Assembly (NCBI RefSeq): GCF_000507145.1
Contig: NZ_AYTO01000007.1
Span: 186,001-250,000 of the forward strand
Length of the DNA: 64,000 nucleotides
Source: Bacillus tequilensis KCTC 13622
GTDB taxonomy: Bacteria; Bacillota; Bacilli; Bacillales; Bacillaceae
Reading direction: 5' to 3'
The notes under the pieces are model-generated. The model did no database searches, was not told the DNA's origin, and worked only from the letters and a program-made list of their open reading frames with translations. Of this stretch, positions 26,034 to 35,110 are shown in pieces (the first letter of the stretch is position 1; every line of letters starts with the position of its first letter). Position numbers and translations under genes: made by a program.

Positions 26034-27182
26034 CTAGATCAGAAACATCGTTCTCGCCAACTTGATGGATGCCGCAATGTCCCGAGCTGTTCTTTCCATA
26101 TATTCCGCGGCATGTTCAAACGCGTCTTCAAGCGGCACAGCTCCGGGAACGATGCTGAAAAGCGCGTCGATTCCGTGTTGATAGACAGCACCACTGTCTC
26201 TTGATATTGATCCTGCAATGCCAATAACGGGCACATCATAGGATTTAGCCGCCTTGGCCACGCCGATCGGCGTTTTTCCATAAATGGTTTGGCTGTCAAT
26301 CCGTCCCTCACCTGTAATCACAAGATCGGCATCCTGCACTTCATTTTCAAAATCAACCGCTTCAAGGACAATATCAATGCCTCTTTTCAGCTCAGCCTGA
26401 AGAAAAGCCAGCAGACTCCACCCAAGGCCGCCTGCTGCGCCGGCGCCCTCTGTTTCTCTGAAGGTTGTTCCGAGCGCTTTTTCTGCCACATCAGCGAAAT
26501 GGGCCAAGTGCTGATCCAGGGCATTAACCATGTCGGCTGTCGCACCTTTTTGCGGCCCGAAAACAGATGCAGCACCTCTTGGACCTGTTAATGGATTGTC
26601 CACGTCGCAGGCGACCTCCAGCTTGACATGATAGATTCTGGGATCAAGCCCGCTTACATCTATGGATGCGAGCTGAGACAACGCGCCGCCCCCGGGGCCG
26701 ATCTCACGGCCTGATTCATCAAGAAGCCTTCCGCCCAATGCTTGAATCATTCCGGCTCCTCCGTCGTTCGTTGCGCTTCCGCCAATCCCGATGATCAACC
26801 GCTCCGCACCCGCATCAAGAGCCGCCGCGATCAATTCTCCCGTACCCCTTGTAGTAGTGGCGAGCGGATCACGCTTTTCAACAGGGACGAGATGCAGTCC
26901 TGAGGCAGCAGCCATTTCAATTACAGCCGTTTTCCCATCTCCCATCATGCCCAAAAACGCTTTCACCGATTCCCCCAGCGGCCCTGTAACAACCTGCTCT
27001 GTGATCCAACCGTTAGTAGCATCAACCAGAGAGCGAACGGTGCCCTCGCCGCCGTCTGCCATCGGCAGTTTTCTGCAATCCGCGTCAGGAAAAACCGATG
27101 TAAAACCTCTTTCTATTGCGTCGGCAGCCTCCAGAGCCGACAAGCTTTCCTTAAAAGAATCAGGTGCAATGATAATTTTCAT
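26034..27182 (-). CDS. glxK: GlxK, glycerate kinase
   Basis: The 382-residue protein starts MKIIIAPDSFKESLSALEAADAIERGF at ATG 27180-27182, the usual beginning of type-I glycerate kinases. Other family segments are PMADGGEGT, GIGGSATNDGGAGM and VITGEGRIDSQTIYGKTPIGVA. It phosphorylates D-glycerate, linking glyoxylate metabolism to glycolysis. It is divergent from gntR; the earlier in-frame ATG lacks an SD at the right distance. Confidence 0.95.
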   Translation of the reverse strand: MKIIIAPDSFKESLSALEAADAIERGFTSVFPDADCRKLPMADGGEGTVRSLVDATNGWITEQVVTGPLGESVKAFLGMMGDGKTAVIEMAAASGLHLVPVEKRDPLATTTRGTGELIAAALDAGAERLIIGIGGSATNDGGAGMIQALGGRLLDESGREIGPGGGALSQLASIDVSGLDPRIYHVKLEVACDVDNPLTGPRGAASVFGPQKGATADMVNALDQHLAHFADVAEKALGTTFRETEGAGAAGGLGWSLLAFLQAELKRGIDIVLEAVDFENEVQDADLVITGEGRIDSQTIYGKTPIGVAKAAKSYDVPVIGIAGSISRDSGAVYQHGIDALFSIVPGAVPLEDAFEHAAEYMERTARDIAASIKLARTMFLI

Positions 27183-27296
27183 CCCAATCGCCTCTTTCAA
27201 AACATGATTCTCGTAATCTATTTATCTCCAATGTATCATATCCACTTTGGAAATACATACCATTTATTCAGGAAAAATTTTATTAGAAATTAGAAA

Positions 27297-27310
27297 TGAA
27301 AGTGTTTGCA
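27297..27310. promoter_or_regulatory. Upstream cre site of the gnt operon
   Basis: TGAAAGTGTTTGCA fits the CcpA cre pattern with one deviation (TG for CG in the centre) and overlaps the -35 of the gnt promoter, as reported for B. subtilis. Confidence 0.65.
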
Positions 27311-27334
27311 CAAATGACACATTCGCGTTATCAT
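27306..27334 (+). promoter_or_regulatory. gnt operon promoter
   Basis: TTGCAC (27306-27311), a 17-bp spacer and TATCAT (27329-27334) form a sigma-A promoter directly in front of the GntR operator. Confidence 0.75.
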
Positions 27335-27350
27335 ACTTGTATACAAGTAT
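27333..27350. promoter_or_regulatory. GntR operator
   Basis: ATACTTGTATACAAGTAT is a perfect 18-bp palindrome overlapping the -10 end and start region of the gnt promoter. It is the established binding site of GntR, released by gluconate. Confidence 0.92.
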
Positions 27351-27376
27351 ACTCCTTTAATGAGGAAGGTGAGTGT

Positions 27377-28108
27377 ATGCTAGACGCCAAGGACCTGTTG
27401 TATCCTGCAAAATGGCTCGCAAAAGCGTCAACCGGTGTTCGTATCGCATGCGAGCTGAGAATGCGGATCATTTCAGGTGTCATTGAAAGCGGTACCATTT
27501 TATCAGAAAATACGATTGCCTCCGATTTTTCAGTAAGCCGTTCGCCGGTTCGCGATGCGTTAAAAATACTCGCATCCGAAAAAATCATCCGCTTAGAACG
27601 AATGGGAGCGGTTGTCATTGGGTTAACTGAGAAAGAAATCGCGGAAATTTATGATGTGCGTTTACTATTAGAAACGTTTGTCTTTGAACAGCTTGTCAAA
27701 ATTGACATTGAGCCTTTAGTTAAGGATCTCAGCAAAATACTTGAAATGATGAAAGTTTCCATCAAATACGAGGACGCAGACGAATTTTCATTTCAAGATG
27801 TGCTATTCCATGAAACGATTATCCGGGCCATCGATCATTCATATATTCAGATGATCTGGAACAATCTAAAACCTGTTATGGAAAGCTTTATTCTGTTATC
27901 TATGCGGGTACGGTTAAAGGAAAAACATGAAGACTTCACAAGGATTTTAGATAACCATGAGCTTTATATTCAGGCCATTAAAGCAAAGGACAGGGCGCTG
28001 ATGATTCAGTCTCTTCATCAAAACTTTGACGACGTACAAGAAAAGGTAGAAGACCTGTGGCTCTCACAACAAATGCTGGCAAAAGGAGCTGAAAGCAACA
28101 ATGACTAG
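27377..28108 (+). CDS. gntR: GntR, gluconate-responsive repressor (founder of the GntR family)
   Basis: The 243-residue protein starts at ATG 27377 behind GAAGGTGAG (the frame is open further upstream but without SD). Its N-terminal winged helix (residues about 20-80, LSENTIASDFSVSRSPVRDALKILASEKII) and FCD-type all-helical effector domain are typical of FadR-subfamily GntR. It represses its own operon gntRKPZ by binding the 18-bp palindrome just upstream. Its last 8 bases overlap gntK. Confidence 0.96.
   Translation: MLDAKDLLYPAKWLAKASTGVRIACELRMRIISGVIESGTILSENTIASDFSVSRSPVRDALKILASEKIIRLERMGAVVIGLTEKEIAEIYDVRLLLETFVFEQLVKIDIEPLVKDLSKILEMMKVSIKYEDADEFSFQDVLFHETIIRAIDHSYIQMIWNNLKPVMESFILLSMRVRLKEKHEDFTRILDNHELYIQAIKAKDRALMIQSLHQNFDDVQEKVEDLWLSQQMLAKGAESNND
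27482..27498. promoter_or_regulatory. Internal cre within gntR
   Basis: ATTGAAAGCGGTACCAT is the CcpA site known to mediate catabolite repression of the gnt operon from inside the gntR coding region. Confidence 0.85.
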
Positions 28109-29642
28109 TTATATGTTAGGAATCGACATCGGCACGACAAGCACAAAAGCTGTGTTATTCAGTGAAAACGGAGACGTGGTACAGAAAGAAAGCATCGGCT
28201 ATCCGCTCTATACGCCGGATATCTCAACAGCTGAACAAAATCCGGAGGAGATTTTTCAAGCAGTCATCCACACAACAGTGAGAATTACGAAACAGCATCC
28301 CGAAAAACAAATCTCATTCATTTCGTTCAGCAGCGCCATGCACAGCGTGATTGCAATCGACGAAAATGACAAGCCGCTGACGCCTTGCATTACATGGGCC
28401 GATAATCGGAGCGAAGGCTGGACACATAAGATCAAAGATGAATGGAACGGGCATGAGGTGTACAGACGGACAGGAACACCGATCCATCCGATGTCGCCGT
28501 TAAGTAAAATTGCTTGGATCACGAATGAACGAAAAGACATCGCTTCCAAAGCAAAAAAATATATCGGCATCAAAGAGTACATTTTTAAACAGTTATTCAA
28601 TGAGTATGTCATCGATTATTCTTTGGCCTCAGCGACAGGCATGATGAACCTGAAAAACTTAGATTGGGATGAAGAGGCACTGCGCATCGCAGGCATCACG
28701 CCGGATCACTTGTCCAAACTCGTGCCGACAACCCAGATCTTTCAGAACTGCCGTCCGGAATTAGCAATCCAAATGGGAATCGATCCGGAAACACCGTTTG
28801 TCATCGGCGCCAGCGACGGCGTGCTGTCCAATCTTGGCGTCAACGCCATTAAGAAGGGCGAGATTGCCGTGACCATCGGGACAAGCGGCGCCATCCGCAC
28901 AATTATTGACCAGCCGCAAACCGATGAAAAGGGACGAGTTTTCTGCTACGCCTTGACGGACAAGCATTGGGTAATCGGCGGACCTGTAAACAATGGCGGC
29001 ATCGTTCTTCGCTGGATCAGAGACGAGTTTGCCTCTTCCGAAATCGAAACAGCGACACGATTGGGCATTGATCCATATGATGTGCTGACGAAAATTGCCC
29101 AACGCGTCAGACCGGGTTCTGACGGTCTGCTGTTCCACCCATACCTCGCCGGAGAACGCGCTCCGTTGTGGAATTCCGATGTGCGCGGCTCATTTTTCGG
29201 CCTGACCATGTCGCATAAGAAAGAACATATGATACGCGCGGCATTAGAGGGTGTCATTTACAACCTGTACACGGTGTTCCTGGCGTTAACAGAATGCATG
29301 GACGGCCCGGTAACCCGCATTCAGGCAACAGGGGGATTTGCAAGGTCAGAGGTTTGGCGCCAAATGATGGCGGATATCTTCGAATCAGAGGTTGTCGTAC
29401 CGGAAAGCTACGAAAGCTCGTGTCTCGGCGCCTGCATTTTAGGCCTGTATGCGACAGGAAAAATTGATTCATTCGATGCCGTGTCCGACATGGTCGGCAG
29501 CACGCACAGACACACGCCGATCGAAGACTCAGCCAAAGAGTACAGACAATTAATGCCGATTTTCATTAACCTATCAAGATTATTAGAACATCAATATACA
29601 CAAATTGCAGACTATCAAAGGGGCTTAATCACACCCAACTAG
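28101..29642 (+). CDS. gntK: GntK, gluconate kinase (FGGY family)
   Basis: The 513-residue carbohydrate kinase begins MTSYMLGIDIGTTSTKAVLFSENG (ATP/phosphate-binding DIGTTSTK) and carries FVIGASDGVLSNLG, VTIGTSGAIR and GGFARSEVWRQMMADI, as in FGGY kinases. It makes 6-phosphogluconate from gluconate. Start ATG 28101 overlaps the end of gntR, so translation is coupled. Confidence 0.95.
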   Translation: MTSYMLGIDIGTTSTKAVLFSENGDVVQKESIGYPLYTPDISTAEQNPEEIFQAVIHTTVRITKQHPEKQISFISFSSAMHSVIAIDENDKPLTPCITWADNRSEGWTHKIKDEWNGHEVYRRTGTPIHPMSPLSKIAWITNERKDIASKAKKYIGIKEYIFKQLFNEYVIDYSLASATGMMNLKNLDWDEEALRIAGITPDHLSKLVPTTQIFQNCRPELAIQMGIDPETPFVIGASDGVLSNLGVNAIKKGEIAVTIGTSGAIRTIIDQPQTDEKGRVFCYALTDKHWVIGGPVNNGGIVLRWIRDEFASSEIETATRLGIDPYDVLTKIAQRVRPGSDGLLFHPYLAGERAPLWNSDVRGSFFGLTMSHKKEHMIRAALEGVIYNLYTVFLALTECMDGPVTRIQATGGFARSEVWRQMMADIFESEVVVPESYESSCLGACILGLYATGKIDSFDAVSDMVGSTHRHTPIEDSAKEYRQLMPIFINLSRLLEHQYTQIADYQRGLITPN

Positions 29643-29670
29643 CACATGACATGAAGGGGAGGGCACTACC

Positions 29671-31017
29671 ATGCCATTAATCATTGTTGCACTTGGGATC
29701 TTAGCTTTACTGCTTTTGATTATGGGCTTAAAATTAAACACATTTATTTCCTTGCTGATCGTATCGTTCGGCGTGGCATTGGCACTCGGGATGCCGTTCG
29801 ATAAAGTTGTCAGCTCCATTGAAGAAGGAATAGGGGGAACCCTTGGCCACATCGCGCTTATCTTCGGACTCGGTGCGATGCTGGGCAAGCTGATCGCGGA
29901 TTCTGGAGGCGCACAGCGCATTGCGATGACGCTCGTCAATAAATTCGGCGAGAAAAACATTCAATGGGCCGTTGTCATAGCCTCATTCATTATCGGTATT
30001 GCGTTATTTTTTGAAGTAGGCTTGGTTCTATTAATTCCGATTGTATTTGCGATTTCACGAGAATTGAAGATTTCTATTTTATATCTCGGAATTCCAATGG
30101 TCGCAGCGCTGTCCGTCACGCACGGTTACCTGCCTCCGCATCCTGGACCTACGGCGATTGCCGGCGAGTACGGCGCAAACATTGGGGAAGTCCTGCTGTA
30201 CGGCTTTATCGTTGCTGTTCCGACAGTGTTCATCGCAGGGCCTTTATTTACAAAGTTTGCGAAAAAAATCGTTCCTGCATCATTTGCGAAAAACGGCAAT
30301 ATTACATCACTCGGCACACAAAAAACGTTCAAGCTTGAGGAGACACCCGGCTTCGGAATCAGCGTTTTTACTGCAATGCTTCCGATTATCATCATGTCGG
30401 TCGCAACCATTATCAACCTCCTTCAGGAAACAATCGGATTTGCGGATAACGGAGTTTTAGCATTTATCCGATTGATTGGAAACGCATCGACTGCTATGAT
30501 TATCTCGTTATTGGTTGCAGTCTATACAATGGGCATCAAACGCAACATTCCAGTCAAAACCGTGATGGACTCTTGTTCAACTGCCATTTCACAAATCGGT
30601 ATGATGCTTCTGATCATCGGGGGAGGCGGCGCCTTCAAACAAGTGCTGATCAACGGCGGTGTCGGCGATTATGTAGCAGACCTGTTCAAAGGAACGGCAT
30701 TATCGCCAATTATTCTTGCTTGGCTCATCGCTGCGATCCTGCGCATTTCTTTAGGGTCAGCCACTGTTGCCGCGCTAAGCACAACAGGACTAGTCATTCC
30801 GCTATTGGGGCATTCTGATGTTAACCTGGCATTAGTCGTGCTCGCAACTGGCGCCGGAAGTGTCATTGCCTCACACGTCAATGACGCCGGCTTCTGGATG
30901 TTCAAGGAGTACTTCGGTTTAAGCATGAAAGAAACATTTGCCACATGGACGTTGCTGGAAACGATTATTTCCGTTGCTGGACTGGGATTCATATTATTGT
31001 TAAGTTTAGTTGTATGA
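29671..31017 (+). CDS. gntP: GntP, gluconate permease
   Basis: The 448-residue membrane protein has about 12-14 hydrophobic segments and belongs to the GntP family: GHIALIFGLGAMLGKLIADSGGAQRIA, PHPGPTAIAG, SGSATVAALSTTG-like SLGSATVAALSTTG and SHVNDAGFWMFKEYF. It imports gluconate by proton symport. It begins 28 bp after gntK behind AAGGGGAGGG. Confidence 0.95.
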   Translation: MPLIIVALGILALLLLIMGLKLNTFISLLIVSFGVALALGMPFDKVVSSIEEGIGGTLGHIALIFGLGAMLGKLIADSGGAQRIAMTLVNKFGEKNIQWAVVIASFIIGIALFFEVGLVLLIPIVFAISRELKISILYLGIPMVAALSVTHGYLPPHPGPTAIAGEYGANIGEVLLYGFIVAVPTVFIAGPLFTKFAKKIVPASFAKNGNITSLGTQKTFKLEETPGFGISVFTAMLPIIIMSVATIINLLQETIGFADNGVLAFIRLIGNASTAMIISLLVAVYTMGIKRNIPVKTVMDSCSTAISQIGMMLLIIGGGGAFKQVLINGGVGDYVADLFKGTALSPIILAWLIAAILRISLGSATVAALSTTGLVIPLLGHSDVNLALVVLATGAGSVIASHVNDAGFWMFKEYFGLSMKETFATWTLLETIISVAGLGFILLLSLVV

Positions 31018-31040
31018 AATTGATGAAGGAGCTGTAACAC

Positions 31041-32447
31041 ATGTTCAATACGATTGGTGTCATAGGCCTAGGCGTAATGGGAAGCAACATCGCCTTAAAC
31101 ATGGCAAACAAAGGTGAAAACGTCGCCGTCTATAATTACACCAGAGATTTAACGGACCAGCTTATCCAAAAGCTGGATGGACAATCTCTCAGCCCGTACT
31201 ACGAGCTTCAGGATTTTGTTCAATCGTTAGAGAAACCAAGAAAAATCTTTTTAATGGTCACAGCGGGGAAACCCGTAGATTCCGTCATCCAATCATTAAA
31301 GCCTTTGCTTGAAGAAGGCGACGTCATCATGGACGGAGGAAACTCCCACTATGAAGACACAGAAAGAAGATATGACGAGCTGAAGGAAAAAGGCATCGGC
31401 TACCTGGGTGTCGGCATTTCCGGAGGCGAAGTCGGCGCATTAACAGGGCCTTCTATCATGCCGGGCGGAGATCGCGACGTCTATGACAAAGCCGCTCCCA
31501 TCCTGACAAAAATCGCAGCTCAAGTCGGAGAAGATCCGTGCTGTGTCTACATCGGACCAAAAGGGGCCGGGCATTTTACAAAAATGGTGCACAACGGCAT
31601 TGAGTATGCCGACATGCAGCTGATTGCAGAAGCGTATACGTTTCTGAGAGAAACGCTGCGTCTGCCGCTCGATGAGATTGCCTCTATTTTTGAAACATGG
31701 AACCAAGGTGAGCTGAAAAGCTATTTAATAGAGATTACAGCTGAGATTTTACGCAAAAAAGATGACCAAACAGGACAGCCTTTGATCGATGTCATCCTTG
31801 ATAAAACCGGCCAAAAAGGCACCGGAAAATGGACGAGCATGCAGGCGATTGATAATGGCATCCCGTCCACGATCATCACAGAGTCCTTGTTCGCCCGCTA
31901 CCTGTCATCCTTAAAAGAAGAACGCGTAGCGGCTCAAGATGTGTTAGCAGGTCCGGAAACGGAAGAAAAACATTTTGATAAAGACACGTGGATTGAATAC
32001 GTCAGACAGGCTCTTTACATGGGGAAAGTATGTGCCTACGCACAAGGCTTTGCCCAATACAAAATGTCATCTGAGCTTTACGGATGGAATCTGCCGCTCA
32101 AAGACATCGCCTTGATTTTCCGAGGCGGCTGCATCATCCGCGCAGATTTCCTAAATGTCATCAGCGAAGCATTCAGCGAGCAGCCAAACCTGTCAAACCT
32201 GATGATTGCGCCTTATTTCTCAGATAAGCTCCAGTCTTATCAAACAGGCATGCGCAAAGTCGTTTGTGAGGGCATCAGCACCGGAAGCTCATTCCCATGC
32301 TTAACAACAGCGCTCTCTTATTACGACGGCTACCGCGCAGGTCGTTCCAATGCGAACCTCTTGCAGGCGCAGCGCGATTACTTCGGCGCCCATACGTACG
32401 AACGAACAGATATGGACGGCGTTTTCCATACGAATTGGTCTGAATAA
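31041..32447 (+). CDS. gntZ: GntZ, 6-phosphogluconate dehydrogenase (decarboxylating)
   Basis: The 468-residue enzyme has the dinucleotide fold GVIGLGVMGSNIALN, signature GGEVGALTGPSIMPGG and catalytic KMVHNGIEYADMQLI, with a C-terminal helical dimer domain (TDMDGVFHTNW). It closes the gluconate operon and makes ribulose 5-phosphate; GntZ enzymes are reported to prefer NAD over NADP. It begins 23 bp after gntP behind GAAGGAGCTG. Confidence 0.95.
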   Translation: MFNTIGVIGLGVMGSNIALNMANKGENVAVYNYTRDLTDQLIQKLDGQSLSPYYELQDFVQSLEKPRKIFLMVTAGKPVDSVIQSLKPLLEEGDVIMDGGNSHYEDTERRYDELKEKGIGYLGVGISGGEVGALTGPSIMPGGDRDVYDKAAPILTKIAAQVGEDPCCVYIGPKGAGHFTKMVHNGIEYADMQLIAEAYTFLRETLRLPLDEIASIFETWNQGELKSYLIEITAEILRKKDDQTGQPLIDVILDKTGQKGTGKWTSMQAIDNGIPSTIITESLFARYLSSLKEERVAAQDVLAGPETEEKHFDKDTWIEYVRQALYMGKVCAYAQGFAQYKMSSELYGWNLPLKDIALIFRGGCIIRADFLNVISEAFSEQPNLSNLMIAPYFSDKLQSYQTGMRKVVCEGISTGSSFPCLTTALSYYDGYRAGRSNANLLQAQRDYFGAHTYERTDMDGVFHTNWSE

Positions 32448-32454
32448 CTGTCAT

Positions 32455-32493
32455 AAAAAAACACGGTCAGTTTCAACTGAACCGTGTTTTTTT
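32455..32493 (+). terminator. Terminator of the gnt operon
   Basis: AACACGGTCAGTT and AACTGAACCGTGTT arms with TCA loop, then TTTTTT. From here to 32790 only scattered meaningless ORFs are seen. Confidence 0.9.
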
Positions 32494-32793
32494 CATCTCA
32501 TCTAACAAAGAGAATATTCCTCTGAAAACATAAGTCGTGTTATAAATATCATAAACAGTGATACAATAATAGCTAGAAACAATCCCCAATAAAGTAAAAG
32601 TTACCGCTTGCTCATTGTGTCATAAAATGTTCAAATGCCTAACAGCTCTGATGCACAAAAGTCCCGAAAAACCTTGTCTAATTGAGAATCAGTCCCTTTT
32701 TACATTCTCAGCTGCCATCACAGAAATGCCAAAATCCTTCCTGTCACACCTTATACAAAATGAAAAAAAGTCATGTATTAGCGGGGTTTTGGC

Positions 32794-32841
32794 TTGACAA
32801 AAAATATATATTAATTAATAATTGGTATATAATTAGAATTA
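32794..32841 (+). promoter_or_regulatory. ahpC promoter with PerR-like box
   Basis: TTGACA (32794-32799) and TAATAA at about 32816 with a 16-bp spacer form the promoter. ATATAATTAGAATTA at 32827-32841 matches the PerR consensus TTATAATNATTATAA at 11 of 15 positions and covers the start point, in line with PerR control of ahpCF. Confidence 0.65.
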
Positions 32842-32892
32842 TTATTGAAAGCGCATATGCTTTCTAATACATTTTTAGGAGGAATATACATT

Positions 32893-33456
32893 ATGTCTTT
32901 AATCGGTAAAGAAGTACTTCCATTCGAAGCAAAAGCATTCAAAAACGGTGAATTCATCGATGTAACAAACGAAGATTTGAAAGGCCAATGGAGCGTATTC
33001 TGCTTCTACCCAGCAGATTTCTCTTTCGTATGCCCAACTGAGCTTGAAGATCTTCAAAACCAATACGCTGCACTTAAAGAATTAGGTGTTGAAGTATACT
33101 CTGTTTCTACAGATACTCACTTCGTACACAAAGGCTGGCATGACAGCTCTGAAAAAATCGGCAAAATCACTTACGCAATGATCGGTGACCCATCTCAAAC
33201 GATCTCTCGCAACTTCGATGTTCTTGACGAAGAATCTGGTCTTGCTGACCGCGGAACATTCATCATCGATCCAGACGGCGTCATCCAAACTGTTGAAATC
33301 AATGCAGGCGGTATCGGCCGTGACGCAAGCAACCTAATCAGCAAAGTAAAAGCAGCACAATACGTCCGTCAAAACCCAGGTGAAGTTTGCCCGGCGAAAT
33401 GGGAAGAAGGCGGCGAAACGCTTACACCTAGCCTTGATCTAGTAGGTAAAATCTAA
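32893..33456 (+). CDS. ahpC: AhpC, alkyl hydroperoxide reductase subunit C (2-Cys peroxiredoxin)
   Basis: The 187-residue peroxiredoxin starts at ATG 32893 behind AGGAGGAATA. Peroxidatic Cys lies in [17 protein letters not shown] (about residue 47) and resolving Cys in [13 protein letters not shown] near the C-terminus. It reduces peroxides in the cytosol, recycled by AhpF. Codon use is biased toward highly expressed gene codons compared with neighbours. Confidence 0.97.
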   Translation: MSLIGKEVLPFEAKAFKNGEFIDVTNEDLKGQWSVFCFYPADFSFVCPTELEDLQNQYAALKELGVEVYSVSTDTHFVHKGWHDSSEKIGKITYAMIGDPSQTISRNFDVLDEESGLADRGTFIIDPDGVIQTVEINAGGIGRDASNLISKVKAAQYVRQNPGEVCPAKWEEGGETLTPSLDLVGKI

Positions 33457-33469
33457 GGAGTGCATTCCA

Positions 33470-34999
33470 TTGGGACTTGATGCAAATATCAAAGCACAAT
33501 TAAATCAATACATGCAGCTAATTGAGAATGACATTGTTCTCAAAGTTAGCGCAGGCGAAGATGACACTTCTAAGGACATGCTGGCTCTCGTTGATGAGCT
33601 GGCTTCCATGTCCTCTAAAATTTCAGTTGAAAAAGCTGAATTAAACAGAACGCCAAGCTTCAGTGTCAATCGTGTCGGAGAAGACACTGGCGTTACATTC
33701 GCCGGTATCCCTCTTGGCCACGAATTTACATCATTAGTTTTGGCATTGCTCCAAGTGAGCGGCAGACCGCCTAAGGTAGACCAAAAAGTCATTGATCAGG
33801 TGAAGAAGATCAGCGGTGAATACCACTTTGAATCTTATATCAGCCTGACATGCCACAACTGTCCTGACGTTGTACAAGCTTTAAACATGATGAGCGTGCT
33901 GAACCCGAACATTACGCACACGATGATTGATGGTGCGGCATACAAATCAGAAGTTGAAAGCAAAAACATCATGGCGGTGCCGACAGTTTACCTGAATGGG
34001 GAATCCTTCGGCAGCGGCCGGATGACGCTTGAAGAAATTCTTGCAAAAATGGGCAGCGGTGCAGACGCATCTGAGTTTGCTGACAAAGAGCCGTTTGACG
34101 TTCTTGTTGTCGGAGGCGGACCTGCTGGCGCAAGTGCAGCAATCTACACTGCGCGTAAAGGCATCCGCACTGGTGTAGTCGCTGAACGCTTCGGCGGACA
34201 GGTTCTCGACACCATGAGCATCGAAAACTTCATCAGCGTCAAAGCGACTGAAGGGCCAAAGCTTGCTGCAAGCCTTGAAGAGCACGTAAAGGAATATGAT
34301 ATTGATATCATGAACCTCCAGCGCGCAAAACGCCTTGAGAAGAAAGACCTTTTCGAACTTGAACTTGAAAACGGCGCTGTCCTGAAAAGTAAAACAGTGA
34401 TCCTGTCAACAGGTGCCCGCTGGCGCAATGTCAACGTACCTGGTGAACAAGAGTTCAAAAACAAAGGTGTCGCATACTGCCCGCACTGTGATGGGCCATT
34501 GTTTGAAGGCAAAGACGTAGCGGTTATCGGCGGCGGAAACTCTGGAATCGAAGCAGCGATTGACCTTGCAGGTATTGTCAATCACGTTACTGTGCTCGAG
34601 TTCGCGGCGGAGCTGAAAGCAGACGAAGTGCTGCAAAAACGTCTTTACAGCCTGCCAAACGTCACTGTGCACAAAAATGCACAAACAAAAGAAATCACAG
34701 GCGACCAGAGCGTAAACGGCATCACATACGTAGACCGCGAAACAGGCGAAGAAAAACACGTTGAACTCCAAGGTGTATTCGTCCAAATCGGTCTCGTGCC
34801 AAACACAGAATGGTTAGACGAAACGGTTGAACGCAACCGCATCGGCGAAATCATCGTCGACAAGCACGGCGCGACAAGCGTTCCAGGCTTATTCGCTGCC
34901 GGCGACTGCACAGACAGTGCGTACAACCAAATCATTATTTCAATGGGATCAGGTGCAACCGCCGCTCTCGGCGCGTTTGATTACCTTATCCGCAACTAA
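33470..34999 (+). CDS. ahpF: AhpF, NADH-dependent peroxiredoxin reductase
   Basis: The 509-residue flavoprotein has a double thioredoxin-like N-terminal domain (active CHNCPD), FAD-binding [17 protein letters not shown], redox-active [14 protein letters not shown]-binding [16 protein letters not shown] and the C-terminal FAD motif [10 protein letters not shown]. The start is TTG 33470 with AAGGAG eight bases upstream. It reduces AhpC with NADH and is cotranscribed with it (13-bp gap). Confidence 0.97.
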   Translation: MGLDANIKAQLNQYMQLIENDIVLKVSAGEDDTSKDMLALVDELASMSSKISVEKAELNRTPSFSVNRVGEDTGVTFAGIPLGHEFTSLVLALLQVSGRPPKVDQKVIDQVKKISGEYHFESYISLTCHNCPDVVQALNMMSVLNPNITHTMIDGAAYKSEVESKNIMAVPTVYLNGESFGSGRMTLEEILAKMGSGADASEFADKEPFDVLVVGGGPAGASAAIYTARKGIRTGVVAERFGGQVLDTMSIENFISVKATEGPKLAASLEEHVKEYDIDIMNLQRAKRLEKKDLFELELENGAVLKSKTVILSTGARWRNVNVPGEQEFKNKGVAYCPHCDGPLFEGKDVAVIGGGNSGIEAAIDLAGIVNHVTVLEFAAELKADEVLQKRLYSLPNVTVHKNAQTKEITGDQSVNGITYVDRETGEEKHVELQGVFVQIGLVPNTEWLDETVERNRIGEIIVDKHGATSVPGLFAAGDCTDSAYNQIIISMGSGATAALGAFDYLIRN

Positions 35000-35001
35000 T
35001 A

Positions 35002-35053
35002 AAAGAAAGCCGCAATATTGCCAGATTGGCATCATTGCGGCTTTCTTTTTTAT
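35002..35053 (+). terminator. Terminator of ahpCF
   Basis: AAAGAAAGCCGCAAT and ATTGCGGCTTTCTTT arms with an inner ATTGCC/GGCAT pairing, then a T run. Confidence 0.9.
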
Positions 35054-35110
35054 TCCAAAAATATTGCGCGTTTTATACATTTGTAATATAGTTGTAATGT
35101 TAGAGAATGG

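Noticed and set aside
32615..32867. Two overlapping short ORFs before ahpC
   Set aside because: No SD, overlap the ahpC promoter, no family resemblance.
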